64,000 nt of DNA, taken from contig JASWHV010000010.1 in NCBI GenBank assembly GCA_030760725.1, forward strand, positions 38,383,760 to 38,447,759, in the 5' to 3' direction. Every line of letters starts with the position of its first letter. Position 1 is the first letter of the stretch. A program made the translations under genes and the position numbers. The notes under the pieces were generated by a model. That model did not search any database. It was not told where the DNA came from and worked only from the letters and a program-made list of their open reading frames with translations. Source of the stretch: Neostapfia colusana. Taxonomy: Eukaryota > Streptophyta > Magnoliopsida > Poales > Poaceae. Shown piece after piece: positions 22,254 through 33,698 of the stretch.

Positions 22254-22495
22254 CGCAGGCCCCACGTGTCAGTGAGAGGAAGAGAGGGCGCGCGGTTGTG
22301 GGCTGTCGCAGAGGAGTAGTGGGCCGGCTGGTTGGTTTTGGCCCACTGACTGGTGGGGTTTTTCTTTTTCTTTTTCCTTTTCTTTTCTGTTTTGATTTGA
22401 ATTTGAATTCCATTTTAAATTTAAATTTTTGCACCACATGCAATACGTCCAAAAATTTTTAAATTCCCCTCTTTAGCAGATTTTGGGGTGTTACA

Positions 22496-22510
22496 GCTCT
22501 ACCCCCCTTA
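22496..22510 (-). other. polypurine tract (element C)
   Basis: The reverse complement is TAAGGGGGGTAGAGC next to the LTR boundary at 22495, preceded by the conserved CTCGAGGACGAGATTTC. Confidence 0.92.
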
Positions 22511-22540
22511 AAAGAAATCTCGTCCTCGAGATTGGTGGTT

Positions 22541-24299
22541 CTAGGAAAACAATTCCGGAAACTGTGCCTTAAGCTCGTCTTCTCGTCCCCATGTGACTTC
22601 CTCTTCCGAGTGATGCTTCCACTGCACCTCGCACATACGGATTCTTTTATTTTTTGTGAGGCGTTCCATTGTCTCCAAAATCTTGACCGGTTGCTCGGCA
22701 TAAGACAGATCCTCTGCTACGTCAACCTCATTCATGGGTAACATCTCTTTAGGTGTCCTCAGACATTTCTTGAGCTGTGACACATGGAATACGTCATGCA
22801 CATCTGATAGGCGAGCCGGTAGTTCTAGTCGATATGCCACTTCGCCTTTCCTCTCCAGAACTTGAAAGGGTCCAATGTATCGAGGTGATAACTTCCATTT
22901 CACCTTGAACCGACGAAGTCCTCGGATAGGGGACACCTTGAGATAGACATAGTCACCCACGTTGAAAATAAGCTCTCTTCTCCATACATCGGCATAACTC
23001 TTTTGTCAGGTCTGTGCTATCCTCAAATTGTTGCGGATTTCCCTCACTTTCGCCTAGGCTTCTTGTAGTACCTCGGGCCCAAACACTTTACTTTCCCTCG
23101 TTTGGTTCCAAAATAAGGGAGTTCTGCACTTCCTCCCATACAAAGCCTCAAATGGTGACATCTTCATACTAGCCTGATAGCTGTTGTTATAGGAGAACTC
23201 CGCATACAATAAGTTCTTATCCCAACTCCTATTGTTCTTGAGCGCACACGCTCTCAGCATATCCTCAAGGATCTGATTGGGTCTTTCCGTCTGCCCGTCA
23301 GTGTGGGGGTGATAGGCAAAACTGAAATTTAGATGGGTTCCCATGGTTTCATGTAACTTCTGCCAGAACCTTGAGGTGAACTGTGAACCCTCGATCTGAC
23401 ACTATCTTCTTTGGCACTCCATGGAAACACACGATCCTTGACATGTATAATTCTGCCAATTTGGATCCGCTGTAGCTTTCTTTCACGGGGATGAAATGAG
23501 CTACCTTGGTTAGCCTGTCGATGATGACCCATATCGAATCATAACCCAATTGGGTCCTAGGCAGTCCCACTATGAAATCCATACCTATTTCTTCCCATTT
23601 CCATTCAGTCACCCTGAGTGGTTGCAATAATCCCGTGGGTCATTGATGTTCTGCTTTCACCAACTGACATGTGTCACATAGAGCAACATGTTCCGCGACA
23701 TCCCGCTTCATGCCATACCACCAATACCTGCTCTTGAGGTCATGATATATCTTCGTACTCCCAGGATGAATGAAATAGTCAGAATGATGAGCCTCCTTCA
23801 AAATCAATTCACGGATCTCCTTCACTTCAGACACACAGATTCTTTTCACGTGCCACACCGTACCTTGTTCATCCTCTCTAAAACCAGGGGATTTATTATC
23901 CTTGATGAGTTCTATGATCTCTTGTATCTTCTCATCAGTCTTTTGACCGTTGCGTATATCATGCTCTAATGTGGAGTCCACTTCCATGGCGATGGCCTCA
24001 CCACTATTCACCAGACATAGATTGAGTTTTACAACCTCTTCCTTCAGTTCTGTAGGCATGTCCTTTAAGCTTAACCTATTGACCTGCACCTTCCGGCTTA
24101 AAGCATCTGCTACGACGTTCGCTTTCCCAGGATGATAGTTGATGACCACATCAAAGTCATTGATTAGCTCTAACCATCTCCTTTGTCTGAGGTTGAGATC
24201 TGGCTGTGTGAAAATATACTTTAAGCTCTTGTGATCCGTATATATCTCTTTGCCTCTTCCCCATCAAGTAATGCCGCCAAATCTTCAACGCGTGTACCA
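22541..24299 (-). pseudogene. pol: pol remnant: RNase H end, integrase, chromodomain (element C)
   Basis: Reading leftward from the deletion junction at ~24300: the RNase H tail (MVINYHPGKANVVADALSRK from 24149), the integrase HHCC finger (ending VKAEHQ), and a TGA at 23640-23642 that replaces a CGA Arg codon. The core follows in another open piece (23627-23349: GMDFIVGLPRTQLGYDSIWV, VSDRG). An extra base then shifts the frame. The distal core is at 23344-23054 (AYHPHTDGQTERPNQILED), and the last open piece (22960-22541) has the chromodomain (AEQPVKILETMERLTKNK, VTWGREDELKAQFPELFS) with the natural stop. The protease and RT are absent. Confidence 0.9.
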
Positions 24300-25214
24300 C
24301 TGCGGCTGTGCCGGTGCTGATGGAGGCCTGAAATTTGGGTTGTACCCTCTGGGTGCTGAGTAGGGCACCACAGCACAGCTCGTCTGCCCTGAGGTTGGTT
24401 GCATCAGTCGTGGGCGTGTGTTGCTACCCGAGGCTTGGTGTGACCATCCCGCCTTCCTCTTGTTTTCATTTTCCAAGGACTTCAGCTTCCTCTCCACAAC
24501 AAATGCTCTGTCCAGCATCTTTTGGAAGCTTTCATACTCGTTGGAGGACATTGGACACTGCATTTCCGCTGTAAGTCCTTCCACAAAGCAGTCCTGTTTC
24601 TGCTCATCAGTCTTGATGTCCCGTGGTGCATAACGGGGTAGTTGGGTGAATTTAGTGAGGTATTCCCTCACAGTCATGTTTCCTTGCTGCAGCCCCAATA
24701 ACTCCTTTCTCTTGTTTTTGAGTTCACCCCTTGGTATGTAATGGTTGAGGAAACTACGATTGAACTCTTCCCAAGTGATGTTCTCAGGGTCATGATGGGC
24801 GGCCACGTAAGCGGTCCACCAATCAGCAGCAGGTCCATGCAATTGGTGAGTGGCGAACAGCACCCTCTCATACCCTTGGCATTGTATGATCCTCATCTTG
24901 CTCTCAATGGTCTTTAGCCAATCATCAGCCTCCAGAGGTTTAGCAGCACTTGCAAACTTTGCAGGTTGAGTCCCTAGAAACTCACTCAACCTTGGTTGGC
25001 GTGGTGCAGCTTGTGGAGGTGGAACTTGGTGCAAGTTGGCCACCACTTGAGTTAGGCTCTGGATGAGCTGATTCTGATTTTCAAGCATTTGGTGGATGGG
25101 ATCAACTCCTTCACGGCGACCACCCCTGTCTTGTTCTCCAGAAAGATGAGGGTTGCCGGCCTCATCGTTGTTGTTGACGGGTTTGGCACCATGACCCTTT
25201 CCTCTTTGGGCCAT
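24285..25214 (-). pseudogene. gag: gag, C-terminally cut by an internal deletion (element C)
   Basis: 309 codons are open from the ATG at 25212-25214, with an intact Ty3-type capsid domain (LEADDWLKTIESKMRIIQ, WWTAYVAAHHDPENITWEEF, REYLTKFTQLPRYAPRDIKTDEQ). The frame ends five codons after the deletion junction: the Pro/Gln-rich linker (SAPAQPQ) runs into RNase H DNA out of frame (WYTR stop). The zinc knuckle is lost. It is the longest unbroken gag in the window, so a capsid protein without RNA-binding knuckle could in principle be made. Function is not assured. Confidence 0.88.
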
Positions 25215-25532
25215 TTATCATGATCAACCAAATGTTAATTTAAAGTATTTCGTATTAAATTCCCAATTTGCTTGTTTAAACTTAAACTCATGAGGTCTTA
25301 TTATATTAACATTTTCTGAGGGTTTCACGTCTCACGCGAACATAAATGCACTCTTAATTCATAGGGGTTTACACATCAAAGCAAAACAGCCTAAAGACGA
25401 GGTTGCGGACAAATGCCCATTGCTTCCACAACTCACGTCCCACACCAAACATTAACACACCATTAACTAAGGTATCAACTCGACTACTCGATAACCTGCT
25501 GAACTAAGGGAAAGGACTCTACGCGACTCATA

Positions 25533-26303
25533 TCACTGAGCTGGCTCCCCGGGATCTTCCTCATTATTGCGGCTGCCCTCTGACCCCGCTTTGTGTGGGG
25601 AAGCTGCTGGTGGTGTAGTGCGGCGACGCCTGCTCGCCCGGCGATCTGGTGAGTCAGGAGTCCATGTGTCATCCATGGTGACACACAGTTTATTCCCATC
25701 TCCTCTTTCTCTCGCCCTTAAGCTGGCTCGAAGCAATGCCTCAGTCTCCTTCAGGGTGTCACGAACATCCTGAAGCTCCTGCTGACACTCCTGCAGTCGA
25801 GTGCTGAGCATAGCAGCATCCTCCAAGCACAGGTCCATGTGCTCATGGGAAGTCCCCTGCTGCACTTGCGGGTACTTGTACTCTGCTGTACCACTCTCAC
25901 GCTGGAGGACATACATGTACTCAGTCCTGTCCAGGTGGCAACGGTAGATGTAACTCTGGCAGGTGATGGCCTCACAGGTGACATCCTTCTCGGCATCGAC
26001 CTGTGTTGCTCGACAAGCTAGAGAGCGGTGGATCTTTAGCAGCTGATTTTCATGGATAATGCTCATTTCTGAACTCAATTCTTCCCTCTTCTCACGGATG
26101 GTCCGGGTGGAGCTGTAGTTTATGGTTAGCTTGCCCGTATTGCCGGCGGCTTGGAGCATATGCTGAAGACGGCGCAACAAGCCTCCTACTGCCAATCCGT
26201 AGGAGTGGTACGTCACCGGATGATTCCCCTCTCTTAGGGCAAGGGCAACTACAAGAACTCTCCCTCCGGTGGACTTGAGGGTGGTGTGGATCATGCGAAC
26301 CAT
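25533..26303 (-). CDS. ORF1: 256-aa H3-like-tail protein (element C copy)
   Basis: The full 256 codons are open from the ATG at 26301-26303, right after TTTTAG, to TGA at 25533-25535. The length equals the A copy. The N-terminus MVRMIHTTLKSTGGRVLV keeps KSTGG but has Thr-Leu in place of the Ala-Arg before Lys. The coiled-coil segment (MLSTRLQECQQELQDVRDTLKETEALLRA), the Arg-rich patch (DRRASRRRRTTPP) and the acidic tail are kept. It shares with A the central Tyr-rich segment (DRTEYMYVLQRESGTAEYKY). Function is unknown. The survival of the frame next to a shattered pol may be chance or may reflect weaker decay. Confidence 0.72.
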   Translation of the reverse strand: MVRMIHTTLKSTGGRVLVVALALREGNHPVTYHSYGLAVGGLLRRLQHMLQAAGNTGKLTINYSSTRTIREKREELSSEMSIIHENQLLKIHRSLACRATQVDAEKDVTCEAITCQSYIYRCHLDRTEYMYVLQRESGTAEYKYPQVQQGTSHEHMDLCLEDAAMLSTRLQECQQELQDVRDTLKETEALLRASLRARERGDGNKLCVTMDDTWTPDSPDRRASRRRRTTPPAASPHKAGSEGSRNNEEDPGEPAQ

Positions 26304-26494
26304 CTAAAACATAAAGCATTTAAAATCAAGTTAGATAAGATTTAAATAAAAATTGTGTTTTGAATATAGTTGGGCAAGGTGAATAAAGTGACCCATTAAA
26401 TAACACTTTTCAACCCACACCATTGTAAAATAGTTTTTAAGAAAATAGGGTCCTTAAATACGTCCATTTCTACCTAGGTCCATGTTCCTATGGG

Positions 26495-26514
26495 CAACCT
26501 TGGCTCTCATACCA
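26495..26514 (-). other. primer-binding site (element C, one mismatch)
   Basis: The reverse complement reads TGGTATGAGAGCCAAGGTTG, the iMet-type site with C changed to G at base 7, four bases from the LTR. Confidence 0.9.
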
Positions 26515-26518
26515 CTTC

Positions 26519-29500
26519 TGTCACACCCGGTTTCTCCGAAGAACAACCGAGTGAATATCACATGTATGCCAGGATCATTTTCTCATACATGTGATGACAA
26601 ATAGTGAAGCATCATTTATTACAAGCCAGGTGTCGAATATAAATATGTCTTACAAAGCATACGTCTCGATGGACGATAATAAGTTCGTAACATGTAAATA
26701 AACTAGCAGCGGAATGTTATTCTTGTGGGCTCCGTCACAGGCGTTGCCCGGGGGACTCCATGAACCTAGAATCCTTCTTCGGTTCCGAAGTCTTGGTCAT
26801 TGAACACCACATCATCCCCTTGACCTGAGCAGCAATTTAAACCAACAAATATGAAAGTTTGAGTGCCATGGGTACTCAGCTAGTGTGGGAAAGTTATGTC
26901 ATGCATGGCTAGAGCAAGGAGAGGTTGAACTCATGGTTAAAGCACTACACAATTAATACCTATCACCTTAGCTTATTAAGCACCTACATTACTACATAGG
27001 TGAAATGGTCCCAATCTCCCAACCCATCATTATAATCAAATAACCATAACATCATTTCCAATGTTAAGCTCCACGCTTAACATCCACAACTTCCAAAGTC
27101 ATCATCCTCTGATCATGAATAAATCCAAGCCGCTCTTGACCGTGAGCACAGCTGTCATGATAGTTTTGACTCTGCAGAGTTTGCACCACTGTACCCACAT
27201 GTAGTGATTTCATCCCCCGTTGTCGGGTGGACTAAAAGAACCTCCATTATGCCAGTGGCCGCGAACCACATTCACACTTCCCAAGTGTGTAGCCAGGAGA
27301 TCACTACGAATCTTTTACAAAGGGATTTCCGACGAGCGTGGGCCCACTGAGGTTTCACCCCTAACAGCATACAAGAGGCTCCAACCCCGCTGCAGTGGCC
27401 CCCTCTTGAGCCTTGCGGTCCATACGGTAGTCTAGCTGACACCTATTTCCCGCACCATCCAACACACCCATACTACGCCGGGGATACACCTAATTAATTG
27501 GCCAAGCTGCCCCATCTTAGCATGTGGTTGGCACAGTAAAGCCAGGTTACATGCTCCATGAACCGGTCCTTAGGATCCAGACAAGTTCTAAACACAAACC
27601 CGAGTCTCGTGCACCCAACACCAACCAAATCATCCAACTTGTCTCGATCCCTACCTCTACATAACTCATTATATCTCATTCAAGAGTAAGTTAAATAAAT
27701 TGATGATCTCATATCCCAATTATCCCATTCTAAGCATGGCTAAGCATAAGCATATGAATAAATGACATGATAAAATAAATCCTAACCCGAGCTACAAGGA
27801 AACAAGGTAATGCAATTCTAGGAAAACTTCCTAGCATGGGTTTAATATTTCAATTGACAATGCAAATAATTCTATCTACACATCCTAGTATAGGATCAAA
27901 GTGGTCAAGGACACTTGACTTCTTCCTGCTGCTCTGGGAATGGAAAGTCTTGGTCCTGGAAGGGGAGAACTTGCTTTGGGGCAGGTTCTACTCATGCCAA
28001 TACACATAGCAAAAGAAAACAACAATCCATAAGACATAGTTCACACTTTCACTTCATACAAACCACACATACATACCTATGAAAGTCATTCACATTTCTA
28101 AGTGTTGTGGTTACTCTACATGTGTTGATTTTTGGCCTACATTCACCTTTAAACATATGTATATTATTTCTAACTTCTATGTTCAGATTTCTATTTGCAC
28201 ACTATATATGAAGTTCCAATTTGAACAATTCTTTATATTCAATTATTACACTTCTTAGCCACAAAGTTTGTATAAAAGGTATTTTCCTATTCCAAATAGG
28301 TTTTCAGATATTCTACCAAATCCTAAACCGATGTTTTTTGATTTGGAGACTTCATTTATCATTTTCTAATTATGCATACCTATTTTCCTAATATTAAATA
28401 GTAGGACATATCATCTAAACAGAATAGGTTCTGATCTAAAGTATTAAATAATATATTTTTAAACTTCTCCTCTGATGTGAGCTAATTTAAATTTATTTTA
28501 TCAGTTTTCAGAATTATTTCCTAGCCTAAAAAGGTATTTCTAGAATAAATATGAACAACAATTAGACAGATTCATTTCAACCAAAAATCTATTTTAACTC
28601 ATTCTAAAGTTTTCCAAGTGCTAGGAGAGTTTAAATTTGAATTTGTACATGTGTTTGCCTTACCTTTTAAATTTAAATCCTAGTCACATATTCAAATTTC
28701 TGAATTTAATATCATATAGAGTCAAAAAGATAAATCCACCCCACTACAGGGTCTAATTTATTATTTTACAAATTTCCAGGGGTCTAACTACACATAACAG
28801 AGGGGTTTTGCAAATTTTTATTAAGTCCAGGGGCTAAAACTGATTTTTAAATGAATTTGCACGAATTTCTGAAGTTCCATGGGCTAGATCAGAAGTTTTC
28901 GGGGCTAGCTCGTGTTTTCCGAAATCACCAGGGGGTAGCGCGTAAGAACCCTGGCCTCTATAGCGCGGGGCTGATGTGGACTGTCCGATTTAAAGTGGAC
29001 GGCTCAGATTAGATCATCGAACCGGTACGCGCGGGTTTTAATTCTACCGTGCAATTTAAAATAGACGGCCCTCAAGTGGCCACGTCGCCCTGGCCGGAGC
29101 CAGCCCGCGCGCGCGGCGGCGCGCGGCGGCGGGGGTGGCGATCTCGCAGGCGCAGCCTCGTATTTTGCCGCTACTCGTTAGAACTTGCATCTTTTTTCAT
29201 GGATCGGCTGCGGAGGGGTAGGGGAGGCTCACCGAGGGGTTTTCCAGCACTCGGAGGTCCTGGAAGTCGGTCGGCGGCGAGCTTCAACGGCGACGATCTT
29301 CGGTGCACGTCGGAACAGATGCTAGGGCGCGAAACTTGTCGTTTTCTTCACGTGCAGGGTTCCCTGGGGGCGGTGGAGCACGATCAGCGCGTTAGATCAG
29401 ATAATCCGAGCAATGATCGAAGGAAAATGGGGATTGAATCTTCGGTTCTTACCTGAGAGAAGAACGGCCGATCGGGGGGAAAAACAGGGCGATTGTCGGC

Positions 29501-29898
29501 GTTTATATAGGCGAGGGAGGGCGGCGGTCTGTTGGGATCGAGTTTGAGACGTCCGGGTCCAGAATTTGGGATGGGGGCGCGGGTTTCCGGAGTTCGTTGA
29601 GATCGGGCGCGGGGAAGAGTCCGGCCGTTGGAGGCGCGCGGGAGGTGAGGGATGACACGCGGGCCCCGCGTGTCAGTAAGAGGAAGAGAGGGCGCGCGGT
29701 TGTGGGCTGGCACGGGGGAGTAGTGGGCCGGCTGGTGGGTGTCAGCCCACTGGCCGGGGGGTTTTTCTTTTTCTTTTTCCTTTTCTTTTCTGTTTTGATT
29801 TGAATTTGAATTCCAATTTAAATTTGAATTTTTGCACCACATGCAATATGTCCAAAAATTTTTAAATTCCCCTCTTTAGCATATTTTGGGGTGTTACA
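26519..29898 (-). repeat. 5' LTR of element C
   Basis: 3.38 kb on the plus strand, from TGTCACACCCGG to GGGTGTTACA, collinear with 15639-22495 after removing the solo LTR. It lacks the ~60 bp that occupies about 17510-17570 in the other LTR (near 28390 here). The right flank ACTAA is element E LTR. No host gene is present. Confidence 0.95.
29502..29509 (-). promoter_or_regulatory. TATA box of the C 5' LTR
   Basis: The plus strand TTTATATA is the reverse complement of TATATAAA, in GC-rich DNA ~390 bp inside the LTR, the same position as the TATA boxes of A and D. Transcription would run leftward into C. Confidence 0.65.
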
Positions 29899-31862
29899 AC
29901 TAAATGAACTTGGATGAGTCTGAAAATTTTACTGTGACTCAAGGATTTTCCAATGAACCTCTCAGCCAAATTTCAGAATTTTTCATGAAGTAATCCTCCA
30001 GATAAAATTCCTAACAGTTTAAATTTAGGGATTTAATTCTGGAAAACTATTAAGTTTCATGAGCTAAAATTGGTATTGCTGGAAATTACTCAAAATTCTG
30101 AGTTCAGCAAAATTTGGTTCACTGCATTTGGAGCTTCCTAGCAAAAGTTCTATGCATTTGAAGTTTGCACTAAAACTGGAAATCCTCCAAAATGTTTAAA
30201 CTCTGCGGATGGGGCCCACTCCTCAAATCGGCCCACTGAGAACGCGGCTACACTGCGGCCCACGGGGTTTTACCCACGCTGCCTCACTGAATCCCGTCCG
30301 CAACTGGATCCCCGCATGAGAACAGAGGCTGACTGTTGGACCCTGCCCCCCTTCGTCTACTTCGTGCCATCCCGTGACTCCCGCGGCAGTGCCTCGCCGG
30401 AGTTCTCGCCGCCGGCCGTTTCGCTGCATGACCTTCGATGGGTCTCACCGCCTGGCCCAACTTGGCTCGAGGAACACGCTGGTGCCCTCACCGAAGCTCG
30501 GCGATGGCCGGAACCACGCCCGTGATGGTGACAGTGGCTCTCTCTACTCCGGCGATGTCGCCTGGGCTACTCAGGGCCTTATTCTTAAAATGGTTTGCTC
30601 CTACAGCTCCTCTGTGGCATGCTGAGCACGAATATAAAGTCAGTTGGCCATGGAAACGGCTGGAGCTACGTTCTCACCGTCAACCTAGGCCCGATATCAG
30701 CTGTGACCGGAAAAACTCGATAACCAGAGGCTATACTCAACGGTTCTTCGTACTTTTTGATCCTAGATGGTTGTGGCAGGGTGTATATCATGCTTGTAGC
30801 TCGGTATACCTGGTTGAGCCAGTACCCGCGAATTTTAGGATTTGGGGGTGGCTCGGTCTTAAGACCACCGAAATATCCCCGGGGAAATTCTCCCTCGACA
30901 GTGCACGAAACGACGAACGGTTTGGACTAGAAGGACCAGCACCTTAGGGTGGTTGTTTCTTGTGTTGATCGTCGGGCATGAGGGAGCCTGGGTTGCCCAG
31001 ACGCCGGCGACCAGAGAGCGGTGAACTCAGGGCACGCCGCTTCGGATGTGTGCGGGTGGAACAGAGAGAAGGAGGAGGGGATTCACGCAGACCAGGGGTG
31101 CAACCGAGTGTTTTGTACCCGGCGTCCTCATCCCCCGATCAGGAGGTGGCGTGGCGACCGCGTTGGGGCAGGGTTGCTCCCGTGCGCTGGCGACCGCAGA
31201 GGTGTTCGACCGAGGGACTGAGTCGGTTCAGTCTCTGTGTGTCTGACCAGTGGGTCCTCTTCTCCCCTCTAATTCTTTCTCTCCCTTCTGCTGCAAATAT
31301 CCCAGCTACTAAAAATTGAATGATAGACTTTGCCACCAAGTCACAGTTTTAATTTGGGTTCTCAAATTTGTAATTTGTTTGGCCAAATTTGCTTCACATT
31401 TAGACTGAAATTCAAATTCAGTTTTCAATTATTGCAAATTTAGCTCCCGACATGATGAACTCCAATGGGGATGAAAATTGGTGGACTAACTCAGAAAAAT
31501 GTTCTGAGTTTGAATATGAAGCCAACTTTTGAATTTAAGTGATAAAAGTTGCTGCAATTTGAATTTACATTCAAATTGGCCTATTTTTCAAGTGCCTCCA
31601 CAAGTGCCTCACAAAGTGTTGGATTTGCATGAAATTTGGCCTGAACCTTCCCGAGACTATTTAAGTTCTAGGGGTGAGCTCAACCTCTCATGTTCATTTG
31701 TAGAAATCCTACTTTGTAAAAGTTAGGGTTTTCCCTTCTAATCACCCTTTTGATGGAGGTTACTTGCTCTTCACAAGTATTACCAAGATATCCACAACCA
31801 AAAGCTGGGGTGTGATGAGGTGATGGAAAAATTTTGCAAGTCCCTTTTCTTGGGCTTTTACA
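29899..31862 (-). repeat. 3' LTR of element E, partial
   Basis: 1.96 kb matching 56282-58247 (the E 5' LTR) with scattered differences, ending CTTTTACA at 31862 beside a polypurine tract. The rest of this LTR was displaced left of the window by insertion of the C/B composite at 29898/29899. It contains an AT-rich start, a GC-rich ~1-kb block (30200-31260) and an AT-rich end. Short frames in the GC block change between copies and I regard them as noise. Confidence 0.92.
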
Positions 31863-31878
31863 TCCCTCCCCCCTTAAA
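31863..31878 (-). other. polypurine tract (element E)
   Basis: The reverse complement reads TTTTAAGGGGGGAGGG, next to the LTR terminus at 31862. Confidence 0.88.
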
Positions 31879-31928
31879 AGAATCTTGTCCCGAGATTATA
31901 AAAGAAGAGACAGAGATGTAATAGGAAC

Positions 31929-33698
31929 TCACCCGTGCTGAGACGCCATGAACTCCGGGTACTTTGAGCGAAGGAATTCCTCGCTCTCCCACGTCACTTC
32001 TTCGGCGGTGTGGTTACTCCAGAGTATCTTGTAGAACCACAACGTTCGGCTACGTGTGGTCCGAGCTTTCTCATCAATAATTACCACCGGATATTCATCA
32101 TACGTCAAATCCGGTTGCAACTCGCAGATGAAGGAACAACGGCTGTATGCTTCAGAAATTTTCACAGTTGTGAAGCATGGAAAACGTCGTGAACACCAGC
32201 AAGAGATGCCGGTAGCTCCACTCTATACACCGCTGGTCCACACTTCTCGGTGATAACATAGGGTCCAATGAAACGGGGAGCGAGTTTCCCCTTCACGCTG
32301 AACCGGTGCACGCCTTTCATCAGAGACACACGGAGGTACACGTGTTCCCCGACGTCAAAGTGCAGCGGTCTACGCCTCTTATCAGCGTAGCTTTTCTGTC
32401 GGGATTGAGCGGCCTTCAAGTTTGCTTGAATCATCTGAACGCGCTCTTCGGCGTCGTTCACCACATCAACACCGAATGTGAAACTTTCACTGGACTCGCA
32501 CCAGTTTAATGGGGTGTGGCACTTGCGACCGCAGAGAGCTTCATAGGGTGCCATCTTGATACTCGCTTGATATCCATTATTGTACGAGAATTCCGCCAAT
32601 GGTAGGTGATCATCCCAGTTCCTACCGTGGTGGATGGCACACGCCCTCAACATGTCCTCTAGTACTGGGTTCACCCTCTCTGTTAGTCCATCTGTTTGAG
32701 GGTGATAGGCGGAGCTTCTAATCAGCTTAGTACCCAAAGCAGTGTGCAACTCCTCCCAACTATGGTCTTGGGTACTCCATGCAAGCATAGGATCATTGCA
32801 ATATATAACTCCGCATATCGGTTGGCATGGAAATGTGTATGCACAGGAATGAAGTGAGCCGACTTGGTTAACCGGTCAACGATCACCCAAATTGAATCAT
32901 GTCTGTTGGAAGTCAGTGGTAATCTTACAATGAAATCCATGCTCACATCTTACTACTTAAATGCTGGAATTTTCAGGGGTTGCAGCATCCCTGATTTTCT
33001 CATGTGATCAGCCTTCACCCGCCTACACGTATCACACTCGGATACGTATTTAGCCACTTCCCGCTTCATCCGTGTCCACCAAAATTTCTTTTTCAAATAT
33101 TGGTACATTTTGTTGCTGCCCGGATGAATGGAGTATTTAGAAAAGTGAGCTTCATCAAGGATCTTTTTCCTCAAATCCATATCATGGGGTACGAATATGC
33201 GGTCATTGAACCACAGCGTCCCCTCATCATCTTTCCGGAAACATTTGATTTCACCATTGTCTATCTGTCTCTGGAGATGTGCCATGCCCTTATCAATTTT
33301 CTGAGCTGCAATGATGTCCTCCCTAATAATAGGGATGAGGGCAAGGTTTTAGAGCGATCCATAAGGGACCAAGTATAAACTCGGCTCTTCCTCCTCCACC
33401 GGTGTAATGGTGAGGTTATGGACATGTGATTTCTGACTCAGCGCGTTGGCAACCACATTCGCCTTGCCGGTGTGGTAATGAATCTCAATCTCATAGTCTT
33501 TGATTAGTTCTAACCACCTCCTTTGCTTCATATTCAGCTCCTTCTAGGTGAAAATGTACTTCAAGCTCTTGTGGTCGGTGTATAGACGCACCAAATTCCT
33601 CAGGAGATAGTGCCTCCACATTTTCAGCGCCAACACCACAGCAGAAAGCTCAAGATCATGAGTTGGGTAATGCTGCTCATGGTTCCGAAGTTGGCGTG
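31929..33698 (-). pseudogene. pol: pol: RNase H end, integrase, chromodomain (element E)
   Basis: From right to left: an RNase H segment around the D junction (YPTHDLE-like, YTDHKSLKYIFT with a stop, MKQRRWLELIKDYE from 33531), then the HHCC finger (HPGSNKMYQYLKKKFWWTRMKREVAKYVSECDTC, 33285-32953). The core first Asp is in MDFIVRLP (32946) and the distal core in AYHPQTDGLTERVNPVLED. The chromodomain (DEYPVVIIDEKARTTRSRTL, TAEEVTWESEEFLRSKYPEF) ends at the stop 31929-31931. At least four frame changes separate these pieces. Interrupted at 33698 by element D, with target GCGTG. Confidence 0.88.
33694..33698. repeat. target-site duplication of element D, left (GCGTG)
   Basis: GCGTG lies immediately before TGTAACACCCC at 33699. 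The same five bases follow the other LTR at 46251. Confidence 0.96.

Larger units (their letters stand above)
15639..22495 (-). repeat. LTR shared by internals C and B, interrupted by a solo LTR
   Basis: On the plus strand it starts TGTCACACCCGG at 15639 (next to the primer site of B) and ends GGGTGTTACA at 22495 (next to the polypurine tract of C). It is therefore at once the 5' LTR of B and the 3' LTR of C. Removing the inserted solo LTR and one target copy (18820-22253) leaves ~3.42 kb, the usual length. Sequence between 15639 and 18819 is collinear with 26519-29650 of the other LTR. No gene is present. Confidence 0.93.
15639..29898 (-). mobile_element. Tekay-like element C with two LTRs (3' LTR shared with internal B)
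   Basis: In minus orientation: 5' LTR 26519-29898, primer site 26495-26514, ORF1 25533-26303, gag 24285-25214 fused to the end of pol after an internal deletion, polypurine tract 22496-22510, and 3' LTR 15639-22495. The right flank ACTAA (29899-29903) lies inside the 3' LTR of element E, so the composite inserted there. The matching left copy of the duplication would be outside the window. Confidence 0.92.
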
